Source: Actinobacteria bacterium RBG_16_64_13
GTDB lineage: Bacteria > Actinomycetota > Thermoleophilia > RBG-16-64-13
Direction of reading: 5' to 3'
Assembly (NCBI GenBank): GCA_001768675.1
Contig: MELN01000027.1
Location: 239-8,153, forward strand
DNA: 7,915 nt
Shown here: in pieces, positions 1 through 5,543 of the stretch
Position numbering within the stretch: position 1 is the first letter of the stretch
How the letters are laid out: each line of letters starts with the position of its first letter
Program-made: the position numbers and the translations under genes
Notes under the pieces: model-generated
Told to the model about the DNA's origin: nothing
Database searches by the model: none
Seen by the model: only the letters and a program-made list of their open reading frames with translations

Positions 1-441
1 GACAACACCGCGCAACTGCCAGGGTTCGATTATCAGCACAAGCCCCACCAGACCGAGGCTCACTGAAAGCCACTGGGCTCCTTTCAACCTCTCGTCGAGG
101 AACAGCCAGGCGACGATGAGGAGCCAGAATTGCCAGGTGTTGGCAAGCATGGCAGTGTGACCGGCGCCCCCCGTCGCAAGCGCGGCTGAGATCAGGCCGA
201 CAAAGCCTCCCACCTGCAGTACCCCCACCAAAGCGGTGAGTCCGAACGCCTTGGGTCGCAGGGACTTGCCGAAGAGGGGAAGCGCGGCAAGCATCAGGAC
301 GCCTGCCGGCAACGTTCGGATCGCGGCGAACATGAAGGCACTGCTATCCAGGACCCCCAGCTTGCCTGGAACCCAGGAATACCCCCATATCAGTGCCAGC
401 AGCGCCAGGGCCCCGACCGGAAGATAGCGTGACGAGCGCAC
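1..441 (-). CDS. EamA/DMT-family transporter, N-terminal part (runs off the window)
   Basis: This is an inner-membrane permease of the drug/metabolite transporter superfamily. Members usually have ten helices in two EamA repeats, and the 147 residues visible here cover about the first repeat. Hydrophobic segments lie at about residues 8-28, 36-58, 69-90, 94-117 and 124-140. The signature LIWGYSWVPGKLG (17-29) after helix 1 and the LDERL motif (115-119) between the last two segments are typical of EamA proteins. I chose GTG at 441 because AGGAGG lies four bases upstream; an in-frame ATG at 456 has no Shine-Dalgarno but is possible. The gene starts next to the stop of the TetR gene, so the two are probably co-transcribed. 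The substrate cannot be told from sequence. Export of a metabolite or inhibitor sensed by the regulator is an inference. The reading frame is open to base 1, so the C-terminal half is outside the window. Confidence 0.85.
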   Translation of the reverse strand, partial: MRSSRYLPVGALALLALIWGYSWVPGKLGVLDSSAFMFAAIRTLPAGVLMLAALPLFGKSLRPKAFGLTALVGVLQVGGFVGLISAALATGGAGHTAMLANTWQFWLLIVAWLFLDERLKGAQWLSVSLGLVGLVLIIEPWQLRGVV

Positions 442-445
442 GATG

Positions 446-451
446 CCTCCT
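446..451 (-). promoter_or_regulatory. Ribosome binding site deciding the transporter start
   Basis: AGGAGG on the minus strand lies four bases before GTG 441. It lies inside the extra five codons that would be read from ATG 456. Its strength favours the GTG start, although the spacing is slightly short. Confidence 0.5.
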
Positions 452-462
452 CGCATTGATGG

Positions 463-1086
463 CTACGGGCTGTTTCGGCCGGTTGTTGCCTCTCTGAGGA
501 GAAGATCGAGCGAGAAGGCCGAATGACCGTCGTCGATGTACTCCGAGAGCCCCATGAGAGAGCTCACGTTCTCCGCCCACATGATCGTGTACCACTGCCA
601 GGTCAGGCGCCTCGCGTCCATATCGGCGCGGATCGTTCCCTCGGCCTGGCCTTCTTTGACGATCTCCAGCACCTTGCCGAAGGCCATTGTCTGGGTCTCC
701 GCCACAGCCTCACGCAAGCCGACTTGAGGCCCGGCCGCGATGAACTCGATCCAGGGGCTGGTGAACGCGCCGAGCTTGGTCTTCATGAGCTCGGAGTGGT
801 TCTGAGCGATGAGAGCCAGGCGATCCGTGGCGCTTCTGCCCGCGGAAGAGTCGATCAGGTTCGCCATCTCCGTGAAGATGGAATCCAGGGCCGCCAGCAG
901 CATCTCGTCTCTGCTCGCAAAATGGACATAGAGAGCGCCCTCTGAAACGCCGGCAGCGGCAGCGATCCGTGAGACCGTTGCCCCAGGTACGCCGTACTTT
1001 GCGACCACTTCAAGAACCGCCCCTACGATCTGCGCTCGCCGTTTCTCGGGGGGCAGCCGCCGGCTTCGACCTTTGTTGGATGACAC
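463..1086 (-). CDS. TetR/AcrR-family transcriptional regulator
   Basis: This is a 207-residue DNA-binding repressor of usual TetR length. The N-terminal helix-turn-helix spans about residues 18-62. It includes TVSRIAAAAGVSEGALYVHF at 37-56, the family hallmark, with the recognition helix around 47-56. The remainder is a helical ligand-binding domain without a recognisable ligand signature; it contains W92 and a Trp/Tyr-rich patch, LTWQWYTIMW, at about 161-170. Translation starts at GTG 1084-1086, five bases after AAGGGAG. The gene is divergent from the hydrolase/mycofactocin operon, and an operator-like palindrome lies in the shared intergenic region, so it probably represses that operon and perhaps itself. 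It occupies a role analogous to MftR, the TetR regulator beside mycobacterial mft genes, but I do not see specific similarity to MftR and leave the symbol empty. The stop is followed almost directly by the transporter start. Confidence 0.92.
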   Translation of the reverse strand: MSSNKGRSRRLPPEKRRAQIVGAVLEVVAKYGVPGATVSRIAAAAGVSEGALYVHFASRDEMLLAALDSIFTEMANLIDSSAGRSATDRLALIAQNHSELMKTKLGAFTSPWIEFIAAGPQVGLREAVAETQTMAFGKVLEIVKEGQAEGTIRADMDARRLTWQWYTIMWAENVSSLMGLSEYIDDGHSAFSLDLLLREATTGRNSP

Positions 1087-1137
1087 CTACGCTCCCTTCA
1101 AGCGAGCTGGTGAGACACGACCAGGATATCGCAGCGG

Positions 1138-1167
1138 TTGACACAGACTCGCGACGTTCCCTATAGT
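1138..1167 (+). promoter_or_regulatory. Sigma70-type promoter for the hydrolase-ADH-mft operon
   Basis: A perfect -35 hexamer TTGACA (1138-1143) is separated by 18 bases from TATAGT (1162-1167), close to the TATAAT consensus. Transcription would start near 1173-1175, leaving a leader of about 56 bases before ATG 1231. Downstream plus-strand genes are separated by at most about 60 bases or overlap, so this is the only obvious promoter for the whole series. Confidence 0.7.
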
Positions 1168-1179
1168 GGAATAATAGCT

Positions 1180-1199
1180 TAGTGAGCGCTTGCTCATTA
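1180..1199 (+). promoter_or_regulatory. Palindromic operator, probable TetR-regulator binding site
   Basis: The 20-base sequence is an imperfect inverted repeat with arms TAgTGAGC and GCTCAtTA around a four-base centre GCTT; one mismatched pair lies in the arms. Length and symmetry fit operators bound by TetR-family dimers. It lies about 5 to 25 bases downstream of the predicted transcription start, where a bound repressor would block RNA polymerase. The divergent TetR gene is the natural candidate protein. Binding is inferred. Confidence 0.65.
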
Positions 1200-1215
1200 G
1201 ATACGTGTTCTCGCG

Positions 1216-1222
1216 AAGGAGG
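1216..1222 (+). promoter_or_regulatory. Ribosome binding site of the CocE-like hydrolase
   Basis: AAGGAGG lies eight bases before ATG 1231. This strong site fixes the start and rules out the overlapping out-of-frame ORF that begins at 1182. Confidence 0.75.
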
Positions 1223-1230
1223 CCCGCATT

Positions 1231-2935
1231 ATGACAACACAAGGACGCTCAGCGGCATCACAGCCCGAGTACGGTGTCCTAGTCGAAGAGAATGTCTTCG
1301 TTCCTGCTCGCGATGGTGTCGGGTTGGCGATCGATATCTATCGTCCCGACGCACCGGGGAAGTTTCCCGCACTACTGGCCTTGTCACCGTACGGCAAGAC
1401 CCTTCAGACCTTTCAGACCCCTCCCCAGCCGTTCGGTAAGTCGTGCTTCGAGGCCTCTATCGAATCCGGCGACCCCTACTTCTACGCGCCTCGCGGCTAT
1501 GTCTACGTCATCGGCGACCTACGGGGCACTGGAGATTCCGAAGGCGAATACGTAGGGTTGTTCTCCAATCACGAAGGTCAAGACGGAGCCGACATCGTGG
1601 AGTGGCTCGCCCAGCAGCCCTGGTGCGACGGCAACGTGGGTATGGCGGGCATCTGCTACTTCGCTTCCATGCACTTACACGTCGCCGCGGAGCAGCCCCC
1701 TCATCTCAAGTGCATCGCCCCGTGGGAGATCTTCGGCGACGATCTCTACAACCACGGGGAGTACGAGGGCGGCGTCTTCAACATCTTCTTCTACGGCCTC
1801 TATACGGGCACCTATCCGGCACGCTGCGGATACGCCATCAAGAACGTCAAGTCGGCCATGATCAAGAACACGCCCAAGGCTGAACTGGACAAGCTCGTGG
1901 CGAAGGCCTATGCCGATCCCGACCTCAAGCAGTATCCGTATCTGAGCCACCTGCTCAAGTATCCGGAAAAGAACCCCATCCTGTTCGACTTCATGCTGAA
2001 CAAGCTCGACGGCCCTTACTACCGCGAGCGTTCGGTCTCGGAGCGGCTCGACATGATCAAAGTGCCCACCTATGTGGGCGGTCCTCTGTTCAGCTTCTTT
2101 TCGCAGCCTCAGATCAACGTGTTCAACCGGGTCGACGTTCCCAAGAAGATGTTCCTCTATACCGACATGGGCACGCGTCCCTGGAGGGCGCATCACGACG
2201 AGCTGCTGCGCTGGTACGACTACTGGCTGAAGGGCATCGAGACCGGGATCATGGACGAAGCCCCCGTCCGGTACCACACCACGGTGGCCGAGAAGTGGTC
2301 CACGGCCCAAGAGTGGCCGCCGGAGGACACCCAGTGGACCGACTTCTACTTCAACAGCCTCGGTGGGTTGTCGCCCGAGCCCGACTACCACAACGACGAG
2401 CCCGACGCCTTCGTGCAGCAGCCCCTCTACGTAACCGAAGAGAGCGCGCGTCGGCTACGTGAGCAGGCCCCTGTCCCAGGACCTCCAGGTCACCGGCCCG
2501 CCGCGCATCACCTTCTTCGCGTCGATCGACCAACCGGACACGAAGTTCAGGGTCGAAGTGCGCGAGGAAGGCTCAGCCGCTATCTATCCTCTGGCATCGG
2601 GCTGGCTGAAGGCTTCTCATCGCGCGCTCGACGACGCCAGGACCACTCCCTGGGAGATCGCCCACGACCACACAAGAGAGGTACCGGTGACTCCGGGCGA
2701 GATCAACGAATACACGGTGCAACTTCGTCCCATGTCGCACCTGTTCCGCGCCGGCAAGCAGATCAAGGTGGAGATCTCCAGCATCGACATACCGACCGAC
2801 ATCGAGACCTACGACGTCATGTGGCACGTCTGCAACAGCGCGACGACGCTGCACAAGATCTATCGGGACGGCTGCCATCGCTCCAGGGCTTCGCTGCCGG
2901 TCATCCCGCTCGCCACGGCGCTTCCGGGGTGCTAA
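1231..2935 (+). CDS. CocE/NonD-family alpha/beta hydrolase (X-Pro dipeptidyl-peptidase S15-like), frameshifted near 2450
   Basis: The gene encodes an alpha/beta hydrolase followed by a C-terminal jelly-roll domain, the architecture of cocaine esterase and glutaryl-7-ACA acylase relatives, which cleave esters or amides. The N-terminal part shows LSPYGK (51-56, Y54 at the oxyanion position), GDLRGTGDSEGEY (95-107) and the nucleophile elbow GMAGICYFA (137-145). In that elbow the usual Ser is Cys142 (TGC, 1654-1656). The position of the catalytic Asp reads GGPLFSFF (283-290), with Ser288 in place of Asp. HH at 321-322 precedes RWYDYWLKGIETGIMDE, typical of the family. Frame 1 stays open to a TAG at 2938-2940, but after about residue 406 it becomes Arg-rich and unlike the family. 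The true C-terminal domain (GYVSRPLSQDLQVTGPPR to LPVIP) continues in frame 2 and stops at TAA 2933-2935. The reconstituted protein is about 567 residues, normal for the family. It is either a sequencing error or a recent inactivation. Substrate unknown; it may supply an alcohol to the next gene. Confidence 0.85.
2440..2455 (+). other. Frameshift site in the hydrolase gene
   Basis: Up to about AGC GCG (2443-2448) the hydrolase is read in frame 1, and from GTC GGC TAC (2450-2458) in frame 2. This corresponds to one extra base, or two missing, within or next to a GCGCGCG run (2444-2450). Frame 2 then encodes a continuous jelly-roll domain to 2935. A separate gene starting at GTG 2459 is unlikely, because the encoded domain never stands alone and homology begins upstream of that codon. 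There is no evident programmed-frameshift signal. Confidence 0.75.
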
Positions 2936-2983
2936 TGTAGCCGGACAGCTCAGTGGAGGGGTAGAGAGCAGAACCACGGCAAA

Positions 2984-2989
2984 GGGGAG
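2984..2989 (+). promoter_or_regulatory. Ribosome binding site deciding the GTG start of the alcohol dehydrogenase
   Basis: GGGGAG lies seven bases before GTG 2997. The first residues, MKITAAVLREVGKP, match the usual N-terminus of the family. The 56 to 61 bases between the hydrolase and this gene hold no other signal that I can recognise. Confidence 0.6.
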
Positions 2990-2996
2990 ATAGCAC

Positions 2997-4106
2997 GTGA
3001 AGATCACAGCCGCCGTCCTCCGAGAGGTCGGGAAGCCCTACAGCATAGAGGAACTCGAACTCGACGAGCCGCATGCTGGCGAGGCGCTCGTCAAGTGGCT
3101 TTATACCGGCTACTGCCACAGCGACCTTAGCAACTTGAAAGGCCGCATCACCATGGCCCTGCCTTTGGTGGCCGGCCACGAGTGCGCGGGGGTCGTCGAA
3201 AGAGTCGGCGACGGCGTGACCAGAGTCAAGCCGGGCGACCATGTGGTCGGCACGTGGATGATCCCCTGCGGTCAGTGCCCCGAGTGCCGGCGCGGTCTGG
3301 GCAACGTGTGCACGGGGAACTTCACGCACTTCGTCTCCGGGACCATGCTCGACGGCACCAGCCGCCTCAGGGACGCCAAGGGCAAGACCGTTCTGCATGG
3401 GAACTTCGTGTCGGGGTTCTCCAGCCACACCGTTGTTCCCGAGGGCGGCCTGGTGCCCATCAAGAAGGACGTGCCCCTCGATTGGGCGTGCCTCATGAGT
3501 TGCTGCATACCCACCGGTTGGAGTTCGGTGACCAAGCTCGCGGGCGTGATGCCTGGGGATAAGGTGGCCGTGTGGGGATTGGGGGGCGTTGGTCAGAACA
3601 TCCTTCGTGCAGCCAAGATGCGGCAGGCCAACCCGCTCATCGCGGTCGACCTGGAAGAGTCGCGGCGTTCCATCGCCAAGGAGTTGGGCGCTACTCACTT
3701 CATCTGCAACTCGAAGGAAGATCCCGTGCCGCTGATCAAGGAACTCACAGGTGGGGGCCTGGACTTCGCCTTCGAGGCGTCTGGAACCCCCGGCGCCATC
3801 GAGCAGGCCGTATGGACGCTCGGTATGGCCGGCAAGATCATGGCTATCGGTATCATGGCCCAGGACGAGGTGGCGAAGGTGCCCCTGACCTACATGGTCT
3901 TGCAGCAGAAATCGATCATGACCGGGTTGTACGGCGGGGTGGCAGTGCAGGACGACATCCCCAAACTGTGCGACCTTTCGATGACCGGCGACATGAAGAT
4001 CGACAAGATCATCGAAGGCACGTTCAGGATCGACCAGCTCAACGACATCGCCGAGAGGATGGAGAAAAGGCAACTAAGCGGTCGCTGGGTCTGCGCGTGG
4101 GACTGA
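2997..4106 (+). CDS. Zinc-dependent alcohol dehydrogenase (MDR family), probable mycofactocin-linked nicotinoprotein
   Basis: This cytoplasmic medium-chain dehydrogenase of 369 residues oxidises an alcohol to an aldehyde or ketone using NAD(H). The GroES-like catalytic domain has zinc ligands C40, H61 with E62, and C169 (with C170 adjacent, in SCCIPTGW). The structural-zinc loop has C91, C94, C97 and C105. The Rossmann motif GLGGVG is at 194-199, followed by VDLEE with D218, an acidic residue that predicts NAD rather than NADP. N-terminal and central motifs (AAVLREVGKP, GHECAGVVE, TVVPEG, IPTGW) resemble the NDMA-dependent alcohol dehydrogenases. Those enzymes keep NAD(H) bound and are reoxidised through mycofactocin. 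Its place 34 bases upstream of mftA supports that role. Assignment to that exact subfamily is inference; an ordinary NAD-recycling class III-like enzyme is the alternative. No signal peptide. All zinc and nucleotide-binding residues are intact, so it should be active. Confidence 0.9.
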   Translation: MKITAAVLREVGKPYSIEELELDEPHAGEALVKWLYTGYCHSDLSNLKGRITMALPLVAGHECAGVVERVGDGVTRVKPGDHVVGTWMIPCGQCPECRRGLGNVCTGNFTHFVSGTMLDGTSRLRDAKGKTVLHGNFVSGFSSHTVVPEGGLVPIKKDVPLDWACLMSCCIPTGWSSVTKLAGVMPGDKVAVWGLGGVGQNILRAAKMRQANPLIAVDLEESRRSIAKELGATHFICNSKEDPVPLIKELTGGGLDFAFEASGTPGAIEQAVWTLGMAGKIMAIGIMAQDEVAKVPLTYMVLQQKSIMTGLYGGVAVQDDIPKLCDLSMTGDMKIDKIIEGTFRIDQLNDIAERMEKRQLSGRWVCAWD

Positions 4107-4126
4107 CCGGCCGAAGCTAGCGTTAC

Positions 4127-4131
4127 GGAGG
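4127..4131 (+). promoter_or_regulatory. Ribosome binding site of mftA
   Basis: GGAGG, inside a GGAGGGGG run, lies nine bases before ATG 4141. It supports the tiny mftA reading frame as a translated gene. Confidence 0.7.
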
Positions 4132-4140
4132 GGGTCCAGA

Positions 4141-4260
4141 ATGGAATTGTCACACGCCGACGCCTTGACCGATGTCCCGTGCCCCGCTGACGAGCCGGCG
4201 ATCCTCGAGGAGATCGAGGTCGAAGACTTGGCTGTGGACGGCATCTGTGGCGTCTACTGA
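4141..4260 (+). CDS. mftA: Mycofactocin precursor peptide MftA
   Basis: This 39-residue ribosomal precursor ends in VDGICGVY, which matches the nearly invariant MftA C-terminus (mycobacterial form IDGMCGVY). It has an acidic leader with the patch ILEEIEVEDLA (21-31). By the known pathway, MftB binds the leader. MftC then oxidatively decarboxylates Tyr39 and crosslinks it to Val38. MftE releases the Val-Tyr-derived core, which MftD and the glycosyltransferase MftF process into the redox cofactor. ATG 4141 has a strong ribosome binding site, and mftB and mftC follow directly, so the call does not rest on the tail alone. The coding sequence overlaps mftB by 14 bases, so the conserved GICGVY codons also contain the mftB start. 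Small size makes it easy for gene callers to miss. An extra Cys14 in the leader has no known role. Confidence 0.96.
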   Translation: MELSHADALTDVPCPADEPAILEEIEVEDLAVDGICGVY

Positions 4261-4531
4261 GCAAGACGAAGAAGGCTGCCTGCAGACCGAGTACCTCGTG
4301 CCGGACTGGGTACGCGTCCGGCGCGAGAGCTTCGGGCTCCTGTTCTACGACACGCGGTCGACCAGGCTCACGTTCGTGCGCTCTGGGCTCGTCCTGAGCC
4401 CCCCGCCTTTCACCGGTCCGCGGCGTGCTCTTCTCGTGGACGCGGTGACCGGGAGCCGCCGTGCGGCGCTGTCGCGACTGCTGCGAAGCCTGGTCGCAAA
4501 GGGCCTGATCGTTGCCTCCGAGACTCAGTAA
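4247..4531 (+). CDS. mftB: Mycofactocin chaperone MftB (RiPP recognition element protein)
   Basis: This small cytoplasmic protein of about 94 residues, normal for MftB, binds the MftA leader and delivers it to MftC. The family pattern is seen in VPDWVRVRRESFGLLFYDTR (18-37), then LTFVRSG (41-47), and a C-terminal helix-rich segment (about 60-92) ending LVAKGLIVAS, which resembles the winged-helix RRE fold. I place the start at GTG 4247-4249, inside the last codons of mftA, because the frame further upstream only encodes an Arg/Ser-rich shadow of mftA. There is no strong Shine-Dalgarno (GGACGG is five bases upstream), so translation is probably coupled to mftA. A GTG at 4298 would cut into the conserved region. 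The final 20 bases overlap mftC. The middle, LVLSPPPFTGP (48-58), is Pro-rich. Identification rests on position as well as pattern. Confidence 0.9.
   Translation: MASTEQDEEGCLQTEYLVPDWVRVRRESFGLLFYDTRSTRLTFVRSGLVLSPPPFTGPRRALLVDAVTGSRRAALSRLLRSLVAKGLIVASETQ
4498..4503 (+). promoter_or_regulatory. Ribosome binding site deciding the TTG start of mftC
   Basis: AAAGGG inside the end of mftB lies eight bases before TTG 4512. The next in-frame TTG at 4539 has only CCCCC upstream. This favours the longer mftC and a 20-base overlap with mftB. Confidence 0.45.
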
Positions 4532-5540
4532 CACCCCCTTGCGAGCGCCGGTCAACGTCACGTGGGAGATCACGGAGGCGTGCAATCTGCGGTGCTCCCA
4601 TTGCCTGTCCGCAGAGCTGCGGGCGCAGCGCCGCGGCGAGCTCGACCTGGCGCAGTGCCGGACTGTCATCGACGAGTTGGCAACGATGGAGGTCTTCCAG
4701 GTGAACTTCGGGGGCGGGGAGCCGTTTCTCCGAGACGACTTCCTCGACATCCTGCGCTACGCTCATGCCCAAGGCATCACCACCTGCGTCAGCACCAACG
4801 GGACCGTGCTCAGCGACGCCCTCGTCGACGAGTTGTTGCGGATGGCCCCGGTCTACCTGCAGGTGAGCCTCGACGGCGCCTGCCCCGAGACCAACGACGC
4901 CATCCGCGGCCGGGGGACTTTTCACCGCATCCTCGCCGGGATCGAGCTTCTCGCCGAGAGGCGCTATCCCGACTTCAGCCTCAACATGGTGGTCACCAGG
5001 CCCAACGTCGGGGAGATCGCGGAATTCGACCGGCTTGCCCGCCGGTACGGAGCCAAGACCCGGCTTTCCCGCTTCCGTCCCTCGGGAGGCGGATGCAACA
5101 CCTGGGAGGACTACCACCTCACACGGAGCCAACTGGTGGAGCTGTCATCCTTCTTGGGCGAGCACCAGGAGATCCTCACCGGCGATTCGTTCTTCGCTCT
5201 CACTCCGGACAGTCGCCGGGCTCTCGGGCTCAACATGTGCGGCGCCGCCAAGATGACCTGCGCCGTGGCGCCGGACGGCGGCGTCTATCCGTGCGCTTTC
5301 CTCAGCGACCCTGCGTTTCTGGCCGGCGATGTGACCGCCGAGCCGCTTGCGGCCATCTTCGAGTCTTCGCCGGTCTTCAAGCGGTTCCGAGAGATCGAGA
5401 TCGAATCCTGCCGCTCTTGCGACCGCTTCTCCATCTGCCAGGGAGGTTGTCCGGCCGTCGCCTATTTCCTCACCGATTCCGTGGGTCGTCCCGACCCGGA
5501 GTGCCTGCGCGCGGCGGTGCCCGCCAAGGAGGTAGCCTAG
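4512..5540 (+). CDS. mftC: Mycofactocin maturase MftC, radical SAM/SPASM protein
   Basis: MftC is a radical S-adenosylmethionine enzyme that modifies the C-terminal Val-Tyr of MftA, first by oxidative decarboxylation of Tyr and then by a carbon-carbon crosslink to Val. The 342-residue protein has the cluster motif CNLRCSHC (C24, C28, C31), the SAM-binding GGGEP (67-71) and STNG (94-97), and the family patterns QVSLDGACPETNDAIRG (117-133) and LTGDSFF (222-228). The SPASM domain binding auxiliary Fe-S clusters has Cys at 243, 250, 261, 300, 303, 309, 313 and 331 (NMCGA, YPCAF, CRSC, CQGGC, PEC). The layout closely follows mycobacterial MftC, so I am confident of the specific function. The start is TTG 4512, overlapping mftB; TTG 4539 is possible and would keep all motifs. 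The gene ends three bases before the flavoprotein. All Fe-S ligands are intact. It is probably cytoplasmic and oxygen sensitive. Confidence 0.96.
   Translation: MPPRLSNTPLRAPVNVTWEITEACNLRCSHCLSAELRAQRRGELDLAQCRTVIDELATMEVFQVNFGGGEPFLRDDFLDILRYAHAQGITTCVSTNGTVLSDALVDELLRMAPVYLQVSLDGACPETNDAIRGRGTFHRILAGIELLAERRYPDFSLNMVVTRPNVGEIAEFDRLARRYGAKTRLSRFRPSGGGCNTWEDYHLTRSQLVELSSFLGEHQEILTGDSFFALTPDSRRALGLNMCGAAKMTCAVAPDGGVYPCAFLSDPAFLAGDVTAEPLAAIFESSPVFKRFREIEIESCRSCDRFSICQGGCPAVAYFLTDSVGRPDPECLRAAVPAKEVA
5526..5533 (+). promoter_or_regulatory. Ribosome binding site of the FadH/OYE-type flavoprotein
   Basis: AAGGAGGT lies within the last codons of mftC, ten bases before ATG 5544. It is a near-perfect anti-16S complement, implying efficient independent initiation inside the operon. 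Confidence 0.7.
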
Positions 5541-5543
5541 GCC

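Noticed and set aside
1171..1176. TATTAT on the minus strand as a -10 box for the TetR gene
   Set aside because: The matching -35 position (TAATGA) is a poor fit, so I do not annotate a minus-strand promoter, although one must exist in this region or overlap the operator.
1675..2391. A 238-codon minus-strand frame opposite the hydrolase
   Set aside because: It is antisense to well-conserved hydrolase sequence and shows only Val/Leu/Gly/His-rich low-complexity translation.
2440..2455. Programmed ribosomal frameshifting in the hydrolase
   Set aside because: There is no slippery homopolymer, rare codon before a stop or obvious stimulatory element, and frame 1 does not stop nearby. A simple indel in a GC repeat is more likely.
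2459..2935. A separate 158-residue gene starting at GTG 2459
   Set aside because: It is the C-terminal jelly-roll domain of the hydrolase. Family similarity begins upstream of the GTG (GYVSRPL) and there is no ribosome binding site, so a frameshifted single gene explains it better.
2901..4073. A 390-codon open frame on the minus strand
   Set aside because: It lies opposite the alcohol dehydrogenase, whose zinc and NAD motifs are all intact. The antisense translation has no recognisable pattern.
4104..4140. A terminator or separate promoter between the dehydrogenase and mftA
   Set aside because: The 34-base gap holds only the mftA ribosome binding site. No stem-loop with a T-run and no hexamer pair were seen.
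4172..4246. A longer mftB starting at ATG 4172
   Set aside because: The added residues are an Arg/Ser-rich frame-shifted reading of mftA and resemble no MftB N-terminus. The conserved part begins after 4247.
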